Assembly: GCA_964473745.1 (NCBI GenBank)
Contig: CAYYQE010000008.1
Coordinates: 1 to 64,000, forward strand
Direction: 5' to 3'
DNA length: 64,000 bases
From: JABJMC01 sp964473745
GTDB taxonomy: Bacteria > Patescibacteriota > Gracilibacteria > UBA1369 > UBA12473
The translations under genes were made by a program, and so were the position numbers. Positions 50,501 through 58,926 of this stretch are shown one piece after another; positions within the stretch are counted from its first letter, which is position 1, and each line of letters opens with the position of its first letter. The notes beneath the pieces are model-generated. The model worked only from the letters and a program-made list of their open reading frames with translations, had not been told where the DNA came from and did not search any database.

Positions 50501-52088
50501 TTAGTGCTCGCGCCGCCCGTCGCAGATCTTTCCAACTATTTACATGCAAAAAATGAACGTAAAGTTCCCGTGGAGCACCTTCCTTTTCAAAAATAACAAT
50601 TCTTTCTTCAATTCTTTTTACACTCGTTTGATTTGCCGCAAACAGTATTTGTCGCATATAAGTTGGTATATCTTCATTTTTAGCAAAAAACGCTACCTTA
50701 TTCCGTAAACGCTGGAAAGACGCACTATCAGGGCCTCCCACAAAATGTGTCTGCTTCGGAGCAATAGTAATTCCATCTCGCAAAGTATGCTGAAGAGTTT
50801 CTCTTAAATATCTAGCTGAAAAAGCTTTACCAGGAGGGAAAGGATGCCCCAAAGCATTCTGTTCCACATAGGCTACTAATTCCGGTCGAGGCATATCATC
50901 AAAGTCCTCCGGAACTGCTGCTAATCTAAATATCGGCGGTGCCTTTTCCATATGCTCAATTGTTTTGCGCCTCACAAAAACTCGCCTCAAATTTGCACGA
51001 ATGTGTTTTTTTGAATGATCTGTAATCTTTTCTAGCCGCTCTCTTGTTATCCAAATATCATAAATCTGTATTCCATATTCACTAAAATATTCTGTTTCTA
51101 AAAGCAAATGCTGCCAAACAAACACATAAGTATATCTCCCAGCAGAATCTTCAACTGGAATCGGAGTTGTAGTTCGTTGAATAGCATTATATAAATCTGC
51201 CTCTATTATCTGACGAACTCCATTTAAAACCGCTTCCCAATCATCCCCCTCACAATCAACCTCCTCGCTAGTCGGCACCCGCTTCAATTCCAAAGATTTC
51301 TGCAAAGCCTGGTGGACAACTTCTTCAGAAGGGGCCACACATTCCCCCTCCCGATCAGTGTGCGTTAAAACAGTACTTTTGATAACAATTTCTACCGCTC
51401 TCCCAAGCCCACCAAAAGCTCTTACAAATCTTCCATTATGATAACGGCATTCACTTTGCTGCGGGAGTGAGGTCCCAGTTTGATAAGTCCGATTATCAGC
51501 TGGAAGATCATTTTTTTCATTATAAGCTCGCCATAATTCCTCGGCTAGAGCTTTTCGCAAGGGCTCCTCTTCTGTCTCAGCAACTATAAATCTAAATCTC
51601 ATTTGATGAACAACTTCATGATAACTATGTCCAATTCCTTCTAATAAATGTCTCAATTGTGCCGCTTCACGTCGAGCCCCATACTCTGGATGTTCGGCCA
51701 AAAAATCATCCAAAGTCCCAGGATGAAACACCGTACGGCCTTCTGCTTGCCGCGCTTCCCAATGACGACACTGAAAATGATATAACGCTAACAAAAATTG
51801 CAATTGGGCTTTAATCGCTTCAGCATACCTTTCCATTGCGATCGCTTCCTGTTCCTGCACTGGCTCAGGTGAAACCAAAGCCGCTTCCTTTATTTCATGA
51901 AGAGGTCCATCCCAAGCTCCTAAAATCATCTCCAAACTATCTGGCGTAGCATCAACTGCTAATTGATCTCGCGTAGCCAACATTACTGAAGGCAACGGGC
52001 TAGAAGCATCCACTATTTCAGAAGCAGCAGCTTTCTCTATAATTGTTTGCGCCGGAAAAACCCAAGAAGCCTCAAGACGATCATTCAT
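47562..52088 (-). CDS. giant sigma70-family protein with ~1230-residue N-terminal extension
   Basis: 1508 residues. From about residue 1232 it is a sigma70 factor: region 1.2/2.1 (ILTREEEHELGVRKEAGDQE, LITRNLRLVVWIAKKY), 2.2-2.4 (LIQEGNMGLIRAVQKFDP, LSTYANQWIRQFIIRYIENH, RAVRIP), region 3 (ATPEDLAEMLDMPIEEVKDL) and region 4 helix-turn-helix (VEIGGRWGLSRERIRQIEVR). A Pro/Lys linker (PEPKPKVKPRREPQG, about 1205-1222) separates it from some 1200 residues of predicted helical, non-membrane sequence with no domain I know; helical repeats such as LGYGVTSVQFNLMNAF loosely recall mTERF-type units. No stop or frameshift breaks the frame. It may be the main sigma or an alternative one. The -10 is at 52109-52114. 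Confidence 0.9.
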   Translation of the reverse strand: MNDRLEASWVFPAQTIIEKAAASEIVDASSPLPSVMLATRDQLAVDATPDSLEMILGAWDGPLHEIKEAALVSPEPVQEQEAIAMERYAEAIKAQLQFLLALYHFQCRHWEARQAEGRTVFHPGTLDDFLAEHPEYGARREAAQLRHLLEGIGHSYHEVVHQMRFRFIVAETEEEPLRKALAEELWRAYNEKNDLPADNRTYQTGTSLPQQSECRYHNGRFVRAFGGLGRAVEIVIKSTVLTHTDREGECVAPSEEVVHQALQKSLELKRVPTSEEVDCEGDDWEAVLNGVRQIIEADLYNAIQRTTTPIPVEDSAGRYTYVFVWQHLLLETEYFSEYGIQIYDIWITRERLEKITDHSKKHIRANLRRVFVRRKTIEHMEKAPPIFRLAAVPEDFDDMPRPELVAYVEQNALGHPFPPGKAFSARYLRETLQHTLRDGITIAPKQTHFVGGPDSASFQRLRNKVAFFAKNEDIPTYMRQILFAANQTSVKRIEERIVIFEKEGAPRELYVHFLHVNSWKDLRRAARALKIKGKSHQRIQTQLEVLAENEPDLTPTPSLPVEMPRFSASIAPAEQAARERLAELGCPIGSLQRAIRRLRPSTVLAKAEFMLEHFGKIQPALLDSSLEVIRTKMTPGPSAAEVKAEEVRAEDEAAFTRFSEERGLKDPPGYIYRTARTLEIIQEIEARGVSFEGQWAWINASQKQRDRGVERAWRKLTQEKRLVELGEVFGFETGIVPESLENREPDVLADYCRVFRLLGYGVTSVQFNLMNAFSLPIKIREELAARLGRQQKRRELTPEEEFWLSGQNLAVRLNEQLGSTAYRGVAHVALLEEATSAQQQRITTVLESAGTLGRGSVNRQLKEVLKFLYTSCDLKRQVRESLRFHRLGYADMEACCGSRARARGVLKRIAYLEAGQVEVTSGMLYGKLEEIDDIEELLDPTNLTPAQRLKRAFLSNLGCSSLWTEKLTRSAVNLAELRENAFFLSAIELEADTCGKTYPEPRDYEDYLDKPARHCRQYAPRRIEQKLANQHAGQKLRDAFGMRWDHVEGWVAHRTTEATMWKKFEFLTGDGQLRKEAEANPQLVVRYSLFSLQQIQTYVAEFNAILEERSVRPRQRDMLIQVLLRVLHVIARISYSQIISERVLEVVKEKLLGGELQSLIVEAEVLPNRRLLLPEIADFLTDKYAFQLYEKATNLLAEVEEPEPKPKVKPRREPQGLILGEQSVIQLGPATSILTREEEHELGVRKEAGDQEALNELITRNLRLVVWIAKKYTWTNLPFPDLIQEGNMGLIRAVQKFDPHRGIRLSTYANQWIRQFIIRYIENHHRAVRIPIHLQQDIKKLNRARGMFLRTNHRQATPEDLAEMLDMPIEEVKDLIDLASIAASGEVQLDAPMNDEDANANRRGDLMGEVDDGFVEVEQREQRSMLLEEIRVIIEDEVGAKDIERFWDVFVNRFGFNDKQSVLTLVEIGGRWGLSRERIRQIEVRILKILRKHPELKDKLLLAVEELV

Positions 52089-52108
52089 AAGACATAAATA
52101 AGGACGGA

Positions 52109-52114
52109 ATTATA
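52109..52114 (-). promoter_or_regulatory. extended -10 promoter of the giant sigma gene
   Basis: Minus strand TGT-TATAAT just after the rny stop, about 20 nt before the sigma ATG. No clear -35. Confidence 0.5.
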
Positions 52115-52126
52115 ACAAATTTGTCC

Positions 52127-53653
52127 CTACTTCGCCACATCTTCAACCCTAATTTCCCTAAACACCTCAACTTTAACTTCTCCAGGGAATTGGAGTTGAT
52201 CTTCGATTTGAGCGGCAATGCGATGCGCCATTTTGGCGGCTTGTAGATCATCCACAACAGTGGGCTCGACAAATATTCGAACCTGACGCCCAGCTTGAAC
52301 AGCGTAAGATTTCTTTACACCTTCATGCTCGTTTGCCACGTTTTCTACTTCACGCAAACGTTTGATAAAGTTTTCTAAATTGTCTTTATCCGCACCAGGA
52401 CGAGATCGAGAAATTAAATTTGCCGCTTGAATAATTTTCGCTTCAAGAGATTCAGATTCTATATCGCCTTCATGCGCCTCAACACAATGAATTACTTCCT
52501 TAGACAAACCAAATTTATTCAAAATATCACGACCAATCGTGGCATGTGGACCTTGAATTTCATGATCTAAAGCCTTTCCAATATCATGCAAAAGCCCAGC
52601 CTTACGACACATATCAACATCCGCCCCTAATTCCGTGGCCAAAGAAGCCGCCAACAGAGCAACCTCCATAGAATGCTTTAACACATTTTGACCATAGGTA
52701 GTCCGGAATTTAAGCCGTCCCAGTAATTTAATTAAACCTGGAGGCAATCCCGCCACACCAGCCGAATAAACTGCCTTTTCACCAAGATCTTTAATAAGTT
52801 GTCCGACTTCTTCTTTGGATTTTTGAACCACTTCTTCGATTCGCGCCGGATGAATTCGACCATCTTCAAGCAATCGCTCCAGAGCAATCTTAGCAATATA
52901 ACGACGAACTAAATCAAAACCAGAAATCACAATTGAACCGGGAGTATCATCAACAATCACATCAATTCCCGTAAGTTCCTCAAAAGTATTAATATTTCGC
53001 CCTTCACGACCAATAATACGACCTTTCATGTCATCACTCGGGATATTCACAATCGTGGCAGTAGATTCCATAGTAGTTTCAGCCGCGTATTTTTGAATCG
53101 CATCTACAATAATAAATCGAGCTCGCTCATTTGCTTCATCACGAAGCGTTTTTTCCGTCTTTTTAATCTGGGCAACCAAATCATCCTTGGCCTCATCTTG
53201 AACCTTTTTCAAAAGAAGTTCACGCGCCTCGTCCTTTGACAAACTAGCCACTCTTTCCAGCTGACCTTTTTGCTGTTCATAAAACTTTTCTACCTCGGCC
53301 TTAAGTTCACGTACGGCATTTACTTTCTTTTCTAATTCCACGCGAGACTTTTCTGATTCAGTCATTTTCTTATCAAGCAGCTCTTCTTTTCCAACAATTC
53401 GCTTTTCAACTTTTTCTAGTTGAAGGCGCTTTTTTTGTTCTTCTTTCTTGGCTTCTTCCTGAATTTTGAGGCCCTCACTGCGAGCTTCAAACATAAGCTC
53501 TTTGGCCTTGGCTTGGGCATCATGAAGATCGCGTTTTCGCTGCTCTTCCAAACGATCTTGAACCTCACGTTCCTTTTTAAGTCGAACATAGCGTCCAGCT
53601 CCAATCCCAGAGCCTAAACCCAAAAGAAGTAATAAAATTGATAGTGATGTCAT
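52127..53653 (-). CDS. rny: ribonuclease Y
   Basis: 508 residues. N-terminal membrane helix (about 3-20), a long charged coiled coil to about 190, a KH domain (MKGRIIGREGRNINTFEELTGIDVIVDD) and an HD nuclease domain (HSMEVALLAASLATELG, LLHDIGKALDHE, GPHATIGRDI). It starts mRNA decay from the membrane. AACC (53663-53666) is 9 nt before the ATG. Confidence 0.96.
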   Translation of the reverse strand: MTSLSILLLLLGLGSGIGAGRYVRLKKEREVQDRLEEQRKRDLHDAQAKAKELMFEARSEGLKIQEEAKKEEQKKRLQLEKVEKRIVGKEELLDKKMTESEKSRVELEKKVNAVRELKAEVEKFYEQQKGQLERVASLSKDEARELLLKKVQDEAKDDLVAQIKKTEKTLRDEANERARFIIVDAIQKYAAETTMESTATIVNIPSDDMKGRIIGREGRNINTFEELTGIDVIVDDTPGSIVISGFDLVRRYIAKIALERLLEDGRIHPARIEEVVQKSKEEVGQLIKDLGEKAVYSAGVAGLPPGLIKLLGRLKFRTTYGQNVLKHSMEVALLAASLATELGADVDMCRKAGLLHDIGKALDHEIQGPHATIGRDILNKFGLSKEVIHCVEAHEGDIESESLEAKIIQAANLISRSRPGADKDNLENFIKRLREVENVANEHEGVKKSYAVQAGRQVRIFVEPTVVDDLQAAKMAHRIAAQIEDQLQFPGEVKVEVFREIRVEDVAK

Positions 53654-53940
53654 CTTGGCAGGGGTTAAATTACCCTCTGCACGCCGCTCGCCCCCTTTTT
53701 AGGGACATATTTCAGAATCCGAATTAGAACGATTTAACAGGTTAATTTAAAACAAAATCTCTATTCAATTCTTAAAATTAGCAGACAATACAAAGGCTCT
53801 TAAAAATTACTGCTTAAAAAATACTGGTGGTGAGAGGGAAAGTCAAATTAAACAGTTCATTTTTTGTTCATTTTTTTGTTAAATTTTCGTCATCTTAATT
53901 TGCTAGGCTAAGGGTCCTTCACCCTTTAACCCCACTTTTT
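53654..53940. other. divergent intergenic region between rny and the LTD gene
   Basis: 287 bp, AT-rich, with no credible coding frame. It holds the AACC leaders of both flanking genes (53663-53666 minus, 53928-53931 plus), a short direct repeat (GTTCATTTTTT, about 53859-53880) and a GC-rich patch at 53675-53705 in the rny leader. I cannot assign promoters with confidence. Confidence 0.5.
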
Positions 53941-54924
53941 ATGAAAAAATTTAAACTCCTTAGTGCGTTTTGTTTAAGTTTGTTTTTTCTAAATCATGCT
54001 TTGGCCGCAGATTGGACCTGGTCTAGCGAACCAACTCCTGGCGCCCTCAATCTTTTCCCAGAAAACACTGAAAATCCTGAGGAAAGCTTTGCCAACGGCA
54101 CTCTTTCCGAAGATATAATTCTATCGGAAGTTATGCCAAATCCCGAAGGAACTGACACTGACACCGAATGGATCGAAATCTACAACACCAGCACTATTGA
54201 TATTGATCTTGGCAACTGGTCTCTGGACGATGATGAAAATGGTAGTGACCCTTACATTTTCCCAGCTAACACTGTTATCGAGGCTCAAGATTTTTTAGTG
54301 ATCTATCGTAGTGATTCAGGCCTCGCGCTTAATAATGACACTGATGCTGTCCGCCTTTTTGATTTCGAAAACACCCTTCAAGACAGCGTCACTTATGAAA
54401 GCAGTGCCCCAGAAGGAGAATCCTACGCTCGAATTTTAGTAGAAAGAGAAGCTACCGCTACTTTTTTGTCGCATTTCATTCCTATTGCCCAGGCCAAAAC
54501 AATCACCAAAACCCCGGATCAACCGATTAACTGGGAATCTGCCCCTTGGGAATGGACAAAAGACATTACCACTGGTTATTTGAACCCTGTTTATTATTTC
54601 ATTCAAGGCGTTGTTGAAGAACTAATTCCTTTTGAAAACAAAATAACCTTACAAAACCAAGACCAAGCCATTCAAGTTTCTTTAGACGCCCTTAATATCA
54701 ACGAAAACTTAAAAACAACACTTTTTCAACCAGGGAGCCAAATCAGTGGCTATGCTAGCAAAACAGCTAATCAAACTTATAAACTTCAAAAACTCGAAGA
54801 AACCACTACCCAAAACTCTACACCTTTACCGGAAACTAATTGGCTCAAGAACTTCGCTCTTTTAGGAATTATTGCTTGTTTGGGAACCTATTTTTTCATG
54901 CATAAGAAAAAGGCTAAGCAATAA
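53941..54924 (+). CDS. exported lamin-tail-domain protein with C-terminal anchor
   Basis: 327 residues. Signal peptide (MKKFKLLSAFCLSLFFLNHA, cleavage near ALAA). The lamin tail (LTD) domain follows at about 55-160: ILSEVMPNPEGTDTDTEWIE, LGNWSLDDDENGSD, FLVIYRSDSGLALNNDTDAV. An OB-like region follows (about 215-285), and a C-terminal membrane helix (NFALLGIIACLGTYFFMHKKKAK) anchors it. Such bacterial LTD proteins are thought to act at the surface, often with nucleases. AACC (53928-53931) is 9 nt before the ATG. Confidence 0.8.
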   Translation: MKKFKLLSAFCLSLFFLNHALAADWTWSSEPTPGALNLFPENTENPEESFANGTLSEDIILSEVMPNPEGTDTDTEWIEIYNTSTIDIDLGNWSLDDDENGSDPYIFPANTVIEAQDFLVIYRSDSGLALNNDTDAVRLFDFENTLQDSVTYESSAPEGESYARILVEREATATFLSHFIPIAQAKTITKTPDQPINWESAPWEWTKDITTGYLNPVYYFIQGVVEELIPFENKITLQNQDQAIQVSLDALNINENLKTTLFQPGSQISGYASKTANQTYKLQKLEETTTQNSTPLPETNWLKNFALLGIIACLGTYFFMHKKKAKQ

Positions 54925-54940
54925 CTTAGCCCTTCTTTTT
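54908..54940. terminator. bidirectional terminator between the LTD gene and the micro-ORF
   Basis: GGCTAAG (54912-54918) pairs with CTTAGCC (54925-54931), flanked by A-run and T-run, so it works both ways. The LTD stop codon lies in the loop. Confidence 0.8.
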
Positions 54941-54959
54941 GTTTATTGTGGGGCACTTT

Positions 54960-54998
54960 TTATGAGCAACCGCCGCCACAGCATCCTCCTCCGTCCAT
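54960..54998 (-). CDS. 12-residue Cys/Gly micro-ORF
   Basis: Encodes MDGGGCCGGGCS. It has the full set of signals of a gene: a promoter (55031-55059), the native AACC element at 55008-55011 (9 nt before the ATG, as in longer genes here) and a terminator (54908-54940). Three cysteines in twelve residues suggest metal or thiol binding. The peptide may equally be a leader. Too short for homology; the call rests on signals. Confidence 0.45.
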   Translation of the reverse strand: MDGGGCCGGGCS

Positions 54999-55030
54999 AA
55001 TTCATGAGGTTAAAAAATAGGGCGAAAGTA

Positions 55031-55059
55031 AGATTACCATACAAACTTTGTCCTTTCAA
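55031..55059 (-). promoter_or_regulatory. promoter of the micro-ORF
   Basis: Minus strand TTGAAA (55054-55059), 17-nt spacer, TAATCT (55031-55036), about 33 nt before the micro-ORF ATG. Confidence 0.55.
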
Positions 55060-55079
55060 TAAACCCCTCCTACTCCACT

Positions 55080-55107
55080 TTGTATCTAGTAGCCAAAATG
55101 GTAAGAT
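55080..55107 (+). promoter_or_regulatory. promoter of the RNR-like operon (leaderless)
   Basis: TTGTAT (55080-55085), 16-nt spacer, TAAGAT (55102-55107), then 6 nt to the ATG at 55114. Confidence 0.6.
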
Positions 55108-55113
55108 TAGGAT

Positions 55114-56541
55114 ATGCAAAAGATTATCAAACGAGATGGAAGGGTTGTCCCCTTTGATGTCGAAAAAATAACTGAAGCAATTTGGAAAGCCGCCAAAGCT
55201 GTTGGTGGCCAGGATCAAAGCATGGCCAAAGAAGCCAGCCAAGAAATAATTACCTCTCTAGAAAAAACTTTTGAAAAATCTCACTACCCCACCGTTGAAC
55301 AAATTCAAGATTTAGTTGAAAAAATTCTTATTGAAAAAGGCCACGCCAAAACCGCTAAAGCTTACATTCTCTACCGACACAAACGCACCGAAGAACGTCG
55401 CTTGCAAGAAAAACTCATTGGCTCCCCCACCAAAATTCCTCTTTCCCTCGAAGGCTTAGAAACTTTTGAAAAAGAATTCCACGAAACCCCAGAAGATCTT
55501 TTCAAAAAAACCGCCCACGCTCTAAGCAAGAACAAAAAAGAAGAAGATCTGTTTTATAATCTTTTGGCGAATTTAGAGTTCCTTCCCCACCCCCACATCC
55601 TAAAAAACATTAACCCCGAAAATCCGACCTGCCTATTTCATGAATTTATTATTCCAACTGAAGAAAAAACTCTTTTTGAAAACCTTGAACAAGCCGCTCA
55701 ACTTATAAAAACTGGAGCCTCGCTTAGCATTAATTTAAACGAAACCAATAAACCCGCTAGTTTACTTAAACTTTTTCAAAACGCAGCTGAATTAAATGGG
55801 CAAAACCAAAAACACCTCGCTCTTATTTCCAAAAATCATCCTGAACTACTTGATGTACTCACTTTAAAACAAGACGAAAAAAGCCATTTCAAAGTCTTAC
55901 AAACAGATGAAACGCTTCTTTTCCCCGAAAGCCGACTCCCGGGGAAAATTTATGAGCCAATTGCCCTGGGTTGGATTAATTTAAAAGCTGTAAAAATCGA
56001 AAATCTGACCAAAGTGGCCGATAAAGCCGCTCTTTTTCTAACTCGAATTTTTGAAAAAAGCACTTATCCATCCGCAATTATTCAAGAAAAAAGCGAATCA
56101 AAACAAATTAGTCTAGGCCTAATGGGACTAGCCGAAGTTTTATACAATGAAGGAATTGGATATAACTCTTATGGAGCCGGGGTTTTCCTGCAAAACATCC
56201 TAGGAAAACTTGAAAAAATCCCGGAAAACTTCACATCTAACCCCCTAATTGCCAATCTTTTTGACACGACCAACGGGATTGAACCTTTTAGCAAACAATC
56301 CCATTTAGAAAAAATCGCCATTAAACACGGCTTTTATTCCCCTAAGCTGATGACTGCTATCGAAAAAGCTGGTTCTTTCAAACCTTTTGACAAAGAAATC
56401 CCCTCAAATATTCGAGAAATCATCTTCACCAATAAAGATATTGTAAGCAAAGAACCTTGTCCTCTAATCGAAGTACAGCGCGAACATCGCCCGCTTCAAG
56501 AAAAATCATTGCGAAAAGCTAAAAAATGGGTTACAAAGTAA
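55114..56541 (+). CDS. ATP-cone protein with degenerate ribonucleotide-reductase barrel
   Basis: 475 residues. Residues 1-92 form an ATP-cone (IIKRDGRVVPFDVEKITEAI, then KTAKAYILYRHKR). The rest follows class I/II RNR alpha in order: CLFHEFIIPTEEKTLFENL (about 173-191; compare ACFVLPVEDS), LISKNHPELLDVL (237-249), IALGWINLKAV (283-293; compare CNLGSINL), ISLGLMGLAEVLYNEGIGY (332-350). The NPCGE catalytic loop is replaced near 272-279 by PESRLPGK, and only two cysteines exist in the chain, so it cannot do standard RNR chemistry. Probably a pseudoenzyme or regulator. Confidence 0.75.
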   Translation: MQKIIKRDGRVVPFDVEKITEAIWKAAKAVGGQDQSMAKEASQEIITSLEKTFEKSHYPTVEQIQDLVEKILIEKGHAKTAKAYILYRHKRTEERRLQEKLIGSPTKIPLSLEGLETFEKEFHETPEDLFKKTAHALSKNKKEEDLFYNLLANLEFLPHPHILKNINPENPTCLFHEFIIPTEEKTLFENLEQAAQLIKTGASLSINLNETNKPASLLKLFQNAAELNGQNQKHLALISKNHPELLDVLTLKQDEKSHFKVLQTDETLLFPESRLPGKIYEPIALGWINLKAVKIENLTKVADKAALFLTRIFEKSTYPSAIIQEKSESKQISLGLMGLAEVLYNEGIGYNSYGAGVFLQNILGKLEKIPENFTSNPLIANLFDTTNGIEPFSKQSHLEKIAIKHGFYSPKLMTAIEKAGSFKPFDKEIPSNIREIIFTNKDIVSKEPCPLIEVQREHRPLQEKSLRKAKKWVTK

Positions 56542-56561
56542 ACCCTATTTAACCTATTTTT

Positions 56562-58913
56562 ATGGCTGGAGAAGCCCTGGCGAAAAACCGCCTTGATGAA
56601 TTAGAAGGCGACAAAATAAGCAAATTACGCCCTAACCAAGAAATGGCGGAAGAAAACGATCGCAACGATTTTAACGTTGAAGCCTCGGGTATTCGCCAAG
56701 AAATGTTAGAAAAAATGAACCGCGAAAAAGGGGTTATTTCCAAAGATGAAGAATCCGAATGGAAACAAAAAGTAACCGACAATCAAGAAGATTTAAGTCG
56801 TTTACGATCTATTAAAAATGAATTTGAAGAACACTGGCGCCAATCATTTGAATTACGCCAAAAATTTGAAGGCAAGCTAAGTAGTGCGGGAAAAGAAGGC
56901 ATGCTGAAACAAGGGGAAGATCAAAAACTAGCCGAAACTTTTACCGAAAGCGGCTTAAAAGCCAAAGAAAAAGCCCTTCAAGAACTAGAAAAAGAGTTAA
57001 AAAATCGCCAACAAGAACTCAAAAAATTCTTAAAATTAGAAAAAGCTGTTCAAGAAAAACGTCGCACATCACTCGATAAAGCTGAAAACTACGACGAAAA
57101 ACTACGAGTCTTAGAATCATCGGAAAGTGAAAATAAAAACTTCCAAAAATACCGCCAAATATTCAACCAACACAAAGCTAAACTATCCAAAAAAACAACC
57201 ACGGAATATTTAGAATGGTTCTTAACCCTATCTGAAAACGAACAGAATTCCGCTCTAAACAAAGTTGAAAAAGATGACATCCAGCCTCGGATTGAATTAT
57301 TTGATGTTCACCAAGATCTTCCCAGAGAATACCAAGATGGAAACTTCAAAGAATGGGGTTTAACCAGGCGTGAACAATTCTTAGGATCCGTCGAAAAAAA
57401 GATCGAACGAGAATATCGCAAATTACTGCGCCAGGATGCGAGCGGTGTTTTTTGCAAAGAATCTCTTCGATTCTGTGAACGCAATTTCCAAAGCACTGAA
57501 AATAATATGGGCAAACGTTTCAAACACAAAATCACGTTTTTAAAAGCACTCCCCGGCCAAATCAAAGCCGAAAAAGAATTATGGAACCAATTTGAAAAAT
57601 TCCCCTCTGAAATCCAAGATATTCTCGAAAAAGAATTCAGTGAATCTGACTTTGAAGCCAAGAAAAAAATTCTCACTGGGAAAGCTACCAAAACAGCTGA
57701 CCAGTACGGGAAGTTATTAAACCAACTCAACAACAAAATGGATCCGCACATTGCCGAAGCTATTCGAGGCAATTTTGAAAAAGCTCCTTCATTAGAAGAA
57801 AAAGCCAAAATTATTAAACAAGGAAATGACTTCCAAAAATCCAAAAATCGCTATTTTGCTAAGTGGAAAAAGAACGAGGCCGCTTTCCGATCAGATATTG
57901 GAGTTTATGAAAAATGGTATGGCGAAAGTATAAATTCATTGGAAGCCGCCAAAAAAGCAGAATCCGATTTAAACAACATGATTGATTCCCGCCAAAAAGT
58001 TCACAAAGCCGTTGAAAAACTACCGTCCCATTTAAAAAACCGCATGAATGCTAATCAATCACTAGGCGAACGAGAAAAAGACCTCCACAAACTAGAAGAA
58101 ATAGCTCGCAACTACACTTCAACAATCCCTTTTCTCCTGCAAAATGCCGAAAAAGCCGAACAAGCTGAAGATTTAGACCAAGCGCTTAATTTTTATATGC
58201 AGGCCCTAAAATTGGACCCAGAAAGTCCAGATCTAAAAACATTAGTAGCCCATTTGCGCCAAAAGGGGGCCTCCCCTTCATTAACGCCGGCCAATGCCAC
58301 GGACGAACAGCAAAACAAAAAACTACTCGCCGAAGTCGATGGAATGAGTGATATCACCCAAGACGCCGAGGATTTAGCACGCAAACAAATTCTCTTTAAT
58401 CTTTCCAAAAAACATCACGAACAAAGTGGAGCTAGTGGCAGCACAACCCAAGCTCGGGCAAAAAAATCGATTCGCAATTTAGATAAAAAAGATCAAAGCA
58501 CGGCCGAAACAATTATTGAACAACATGGCGACAGCCACACCGTGGACGAAACTGGCACCATCCGCAAAAAGAAAAAAATAAAAATGCGCGGGGCCCAAGT
58601 CCGTGCCACCGAAGAGCAACTCGGCCAATTCTTTGGCGAAAAGCAACACAAGGGCGAAGTTACCAAAAGCGGCCTAGCAGAAGTAGCTTTCCAAGACGAT
58701 AGCGGCCGCGAAGTTGAACTTTCTACCGCTGAAAAAGAATTAACCGCGCAAACCGAGCGCCTCGCCCAGCAACGCGAAAAACGATTCCTTAAACTAGTAC
58801 AAAACGATGCTGGCTTAAACGCCGACCAATTAAAATCTGTGCGCGAAGCTTACACCAGGTCTCACGACGAAGATGAACGTGTTGAAGACGAAATTGAACG
58901 CCTAGCCGCCTAA
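56562..58913 (+). CDS. large coiled-coil protein with a TPR-like motif
   Basis: 783 residues, highly charged and nearly all helical (Lys, Glu, Gln rich), with no signal peptide or membrane helix. Residues about 530-557 (AEQAEDLDQALNFYMQALKL, then DPESP) resemble one TPR repeat. Charged linker regions follow and the end is acidic. No family recognised. It follows the RNR-like gene by 20 nt and precedes the adenosyltransferase gene by 13 nt, so it is in the operon. AACC at 56551-56554 is 7 nt before the ATG. Confidence 0.7.
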   Translation: MAGEALAKNRLDELEGDKISKLRPNQEMAEENDRNDFNVEASGIRQEMLEKMNREKGVISKDEESEWKQKVTDNQEDLSRLRSIKNEFEEHWRQSFELRQKFEGKLSSAGKEGMLKQGEDQKLAETFTESGLKAKEKALQELEKELKNRQQELKKFLKLEKAVQEKRRTSLDKAENYDEKLRVLESSESENKNFQKYRQIFNQHKAKLSKKTTTEYLEWFLTLSENEQNSALNKVEKDDIQPRIELFDVHQDLPREYQDGNFKEWGLTRREQFLGSVEKKIEREYRKLLRQDASGVFCKESLRFCERNFQSTENNMGKRFKHKITFLKALPGQIKAEKELWNQFEKFPSEIQDILEKEFSESDFEAKKKILTGKATKTADQYGKLLNQLNNKMDPHIAEAIRGNFEKAPSLEEKAKIIKQGNDFQKSKNRYFAKWKKNEAAFRSDIGVYEKWYGESINSLEAAKKAESDLNNMIDSRQKVHKAVEKLPSHLKNRMNANQSLGEREKDLHKLEEIARNYTSTIPFLLQNAEKAEQAEDLDQALNFYMQALKLDPESPDLKTLVAHLRQKGASPSLTPANATDEQQNKKLLAEVDGMSDITQDAEDLARKQILFNLSKKHHEQSGASGSTTQARAKKSIRNLDKKDQSTAETIIEQHGDSHTVDETGTIRKKKKIKMRGAQVRATEEQLGQFFGEKQHKGEVTKSGLAEVAFQDDSGREVELSTAEKELTAQTERLAQQREKRFLKLVQNDAGLNADQLKSVREAYTRSHDEDERVEDEIERLAA

Positions 58914-58926
58914 ATAACCTCCTAAA

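Noticed and set aside
54943..55242. 99-residue minus-strand frame across the start of the RNR-like gene
   Set aside because: It overlaps an ATP-cone coding region, and the 12-residue frame fits the signals better.
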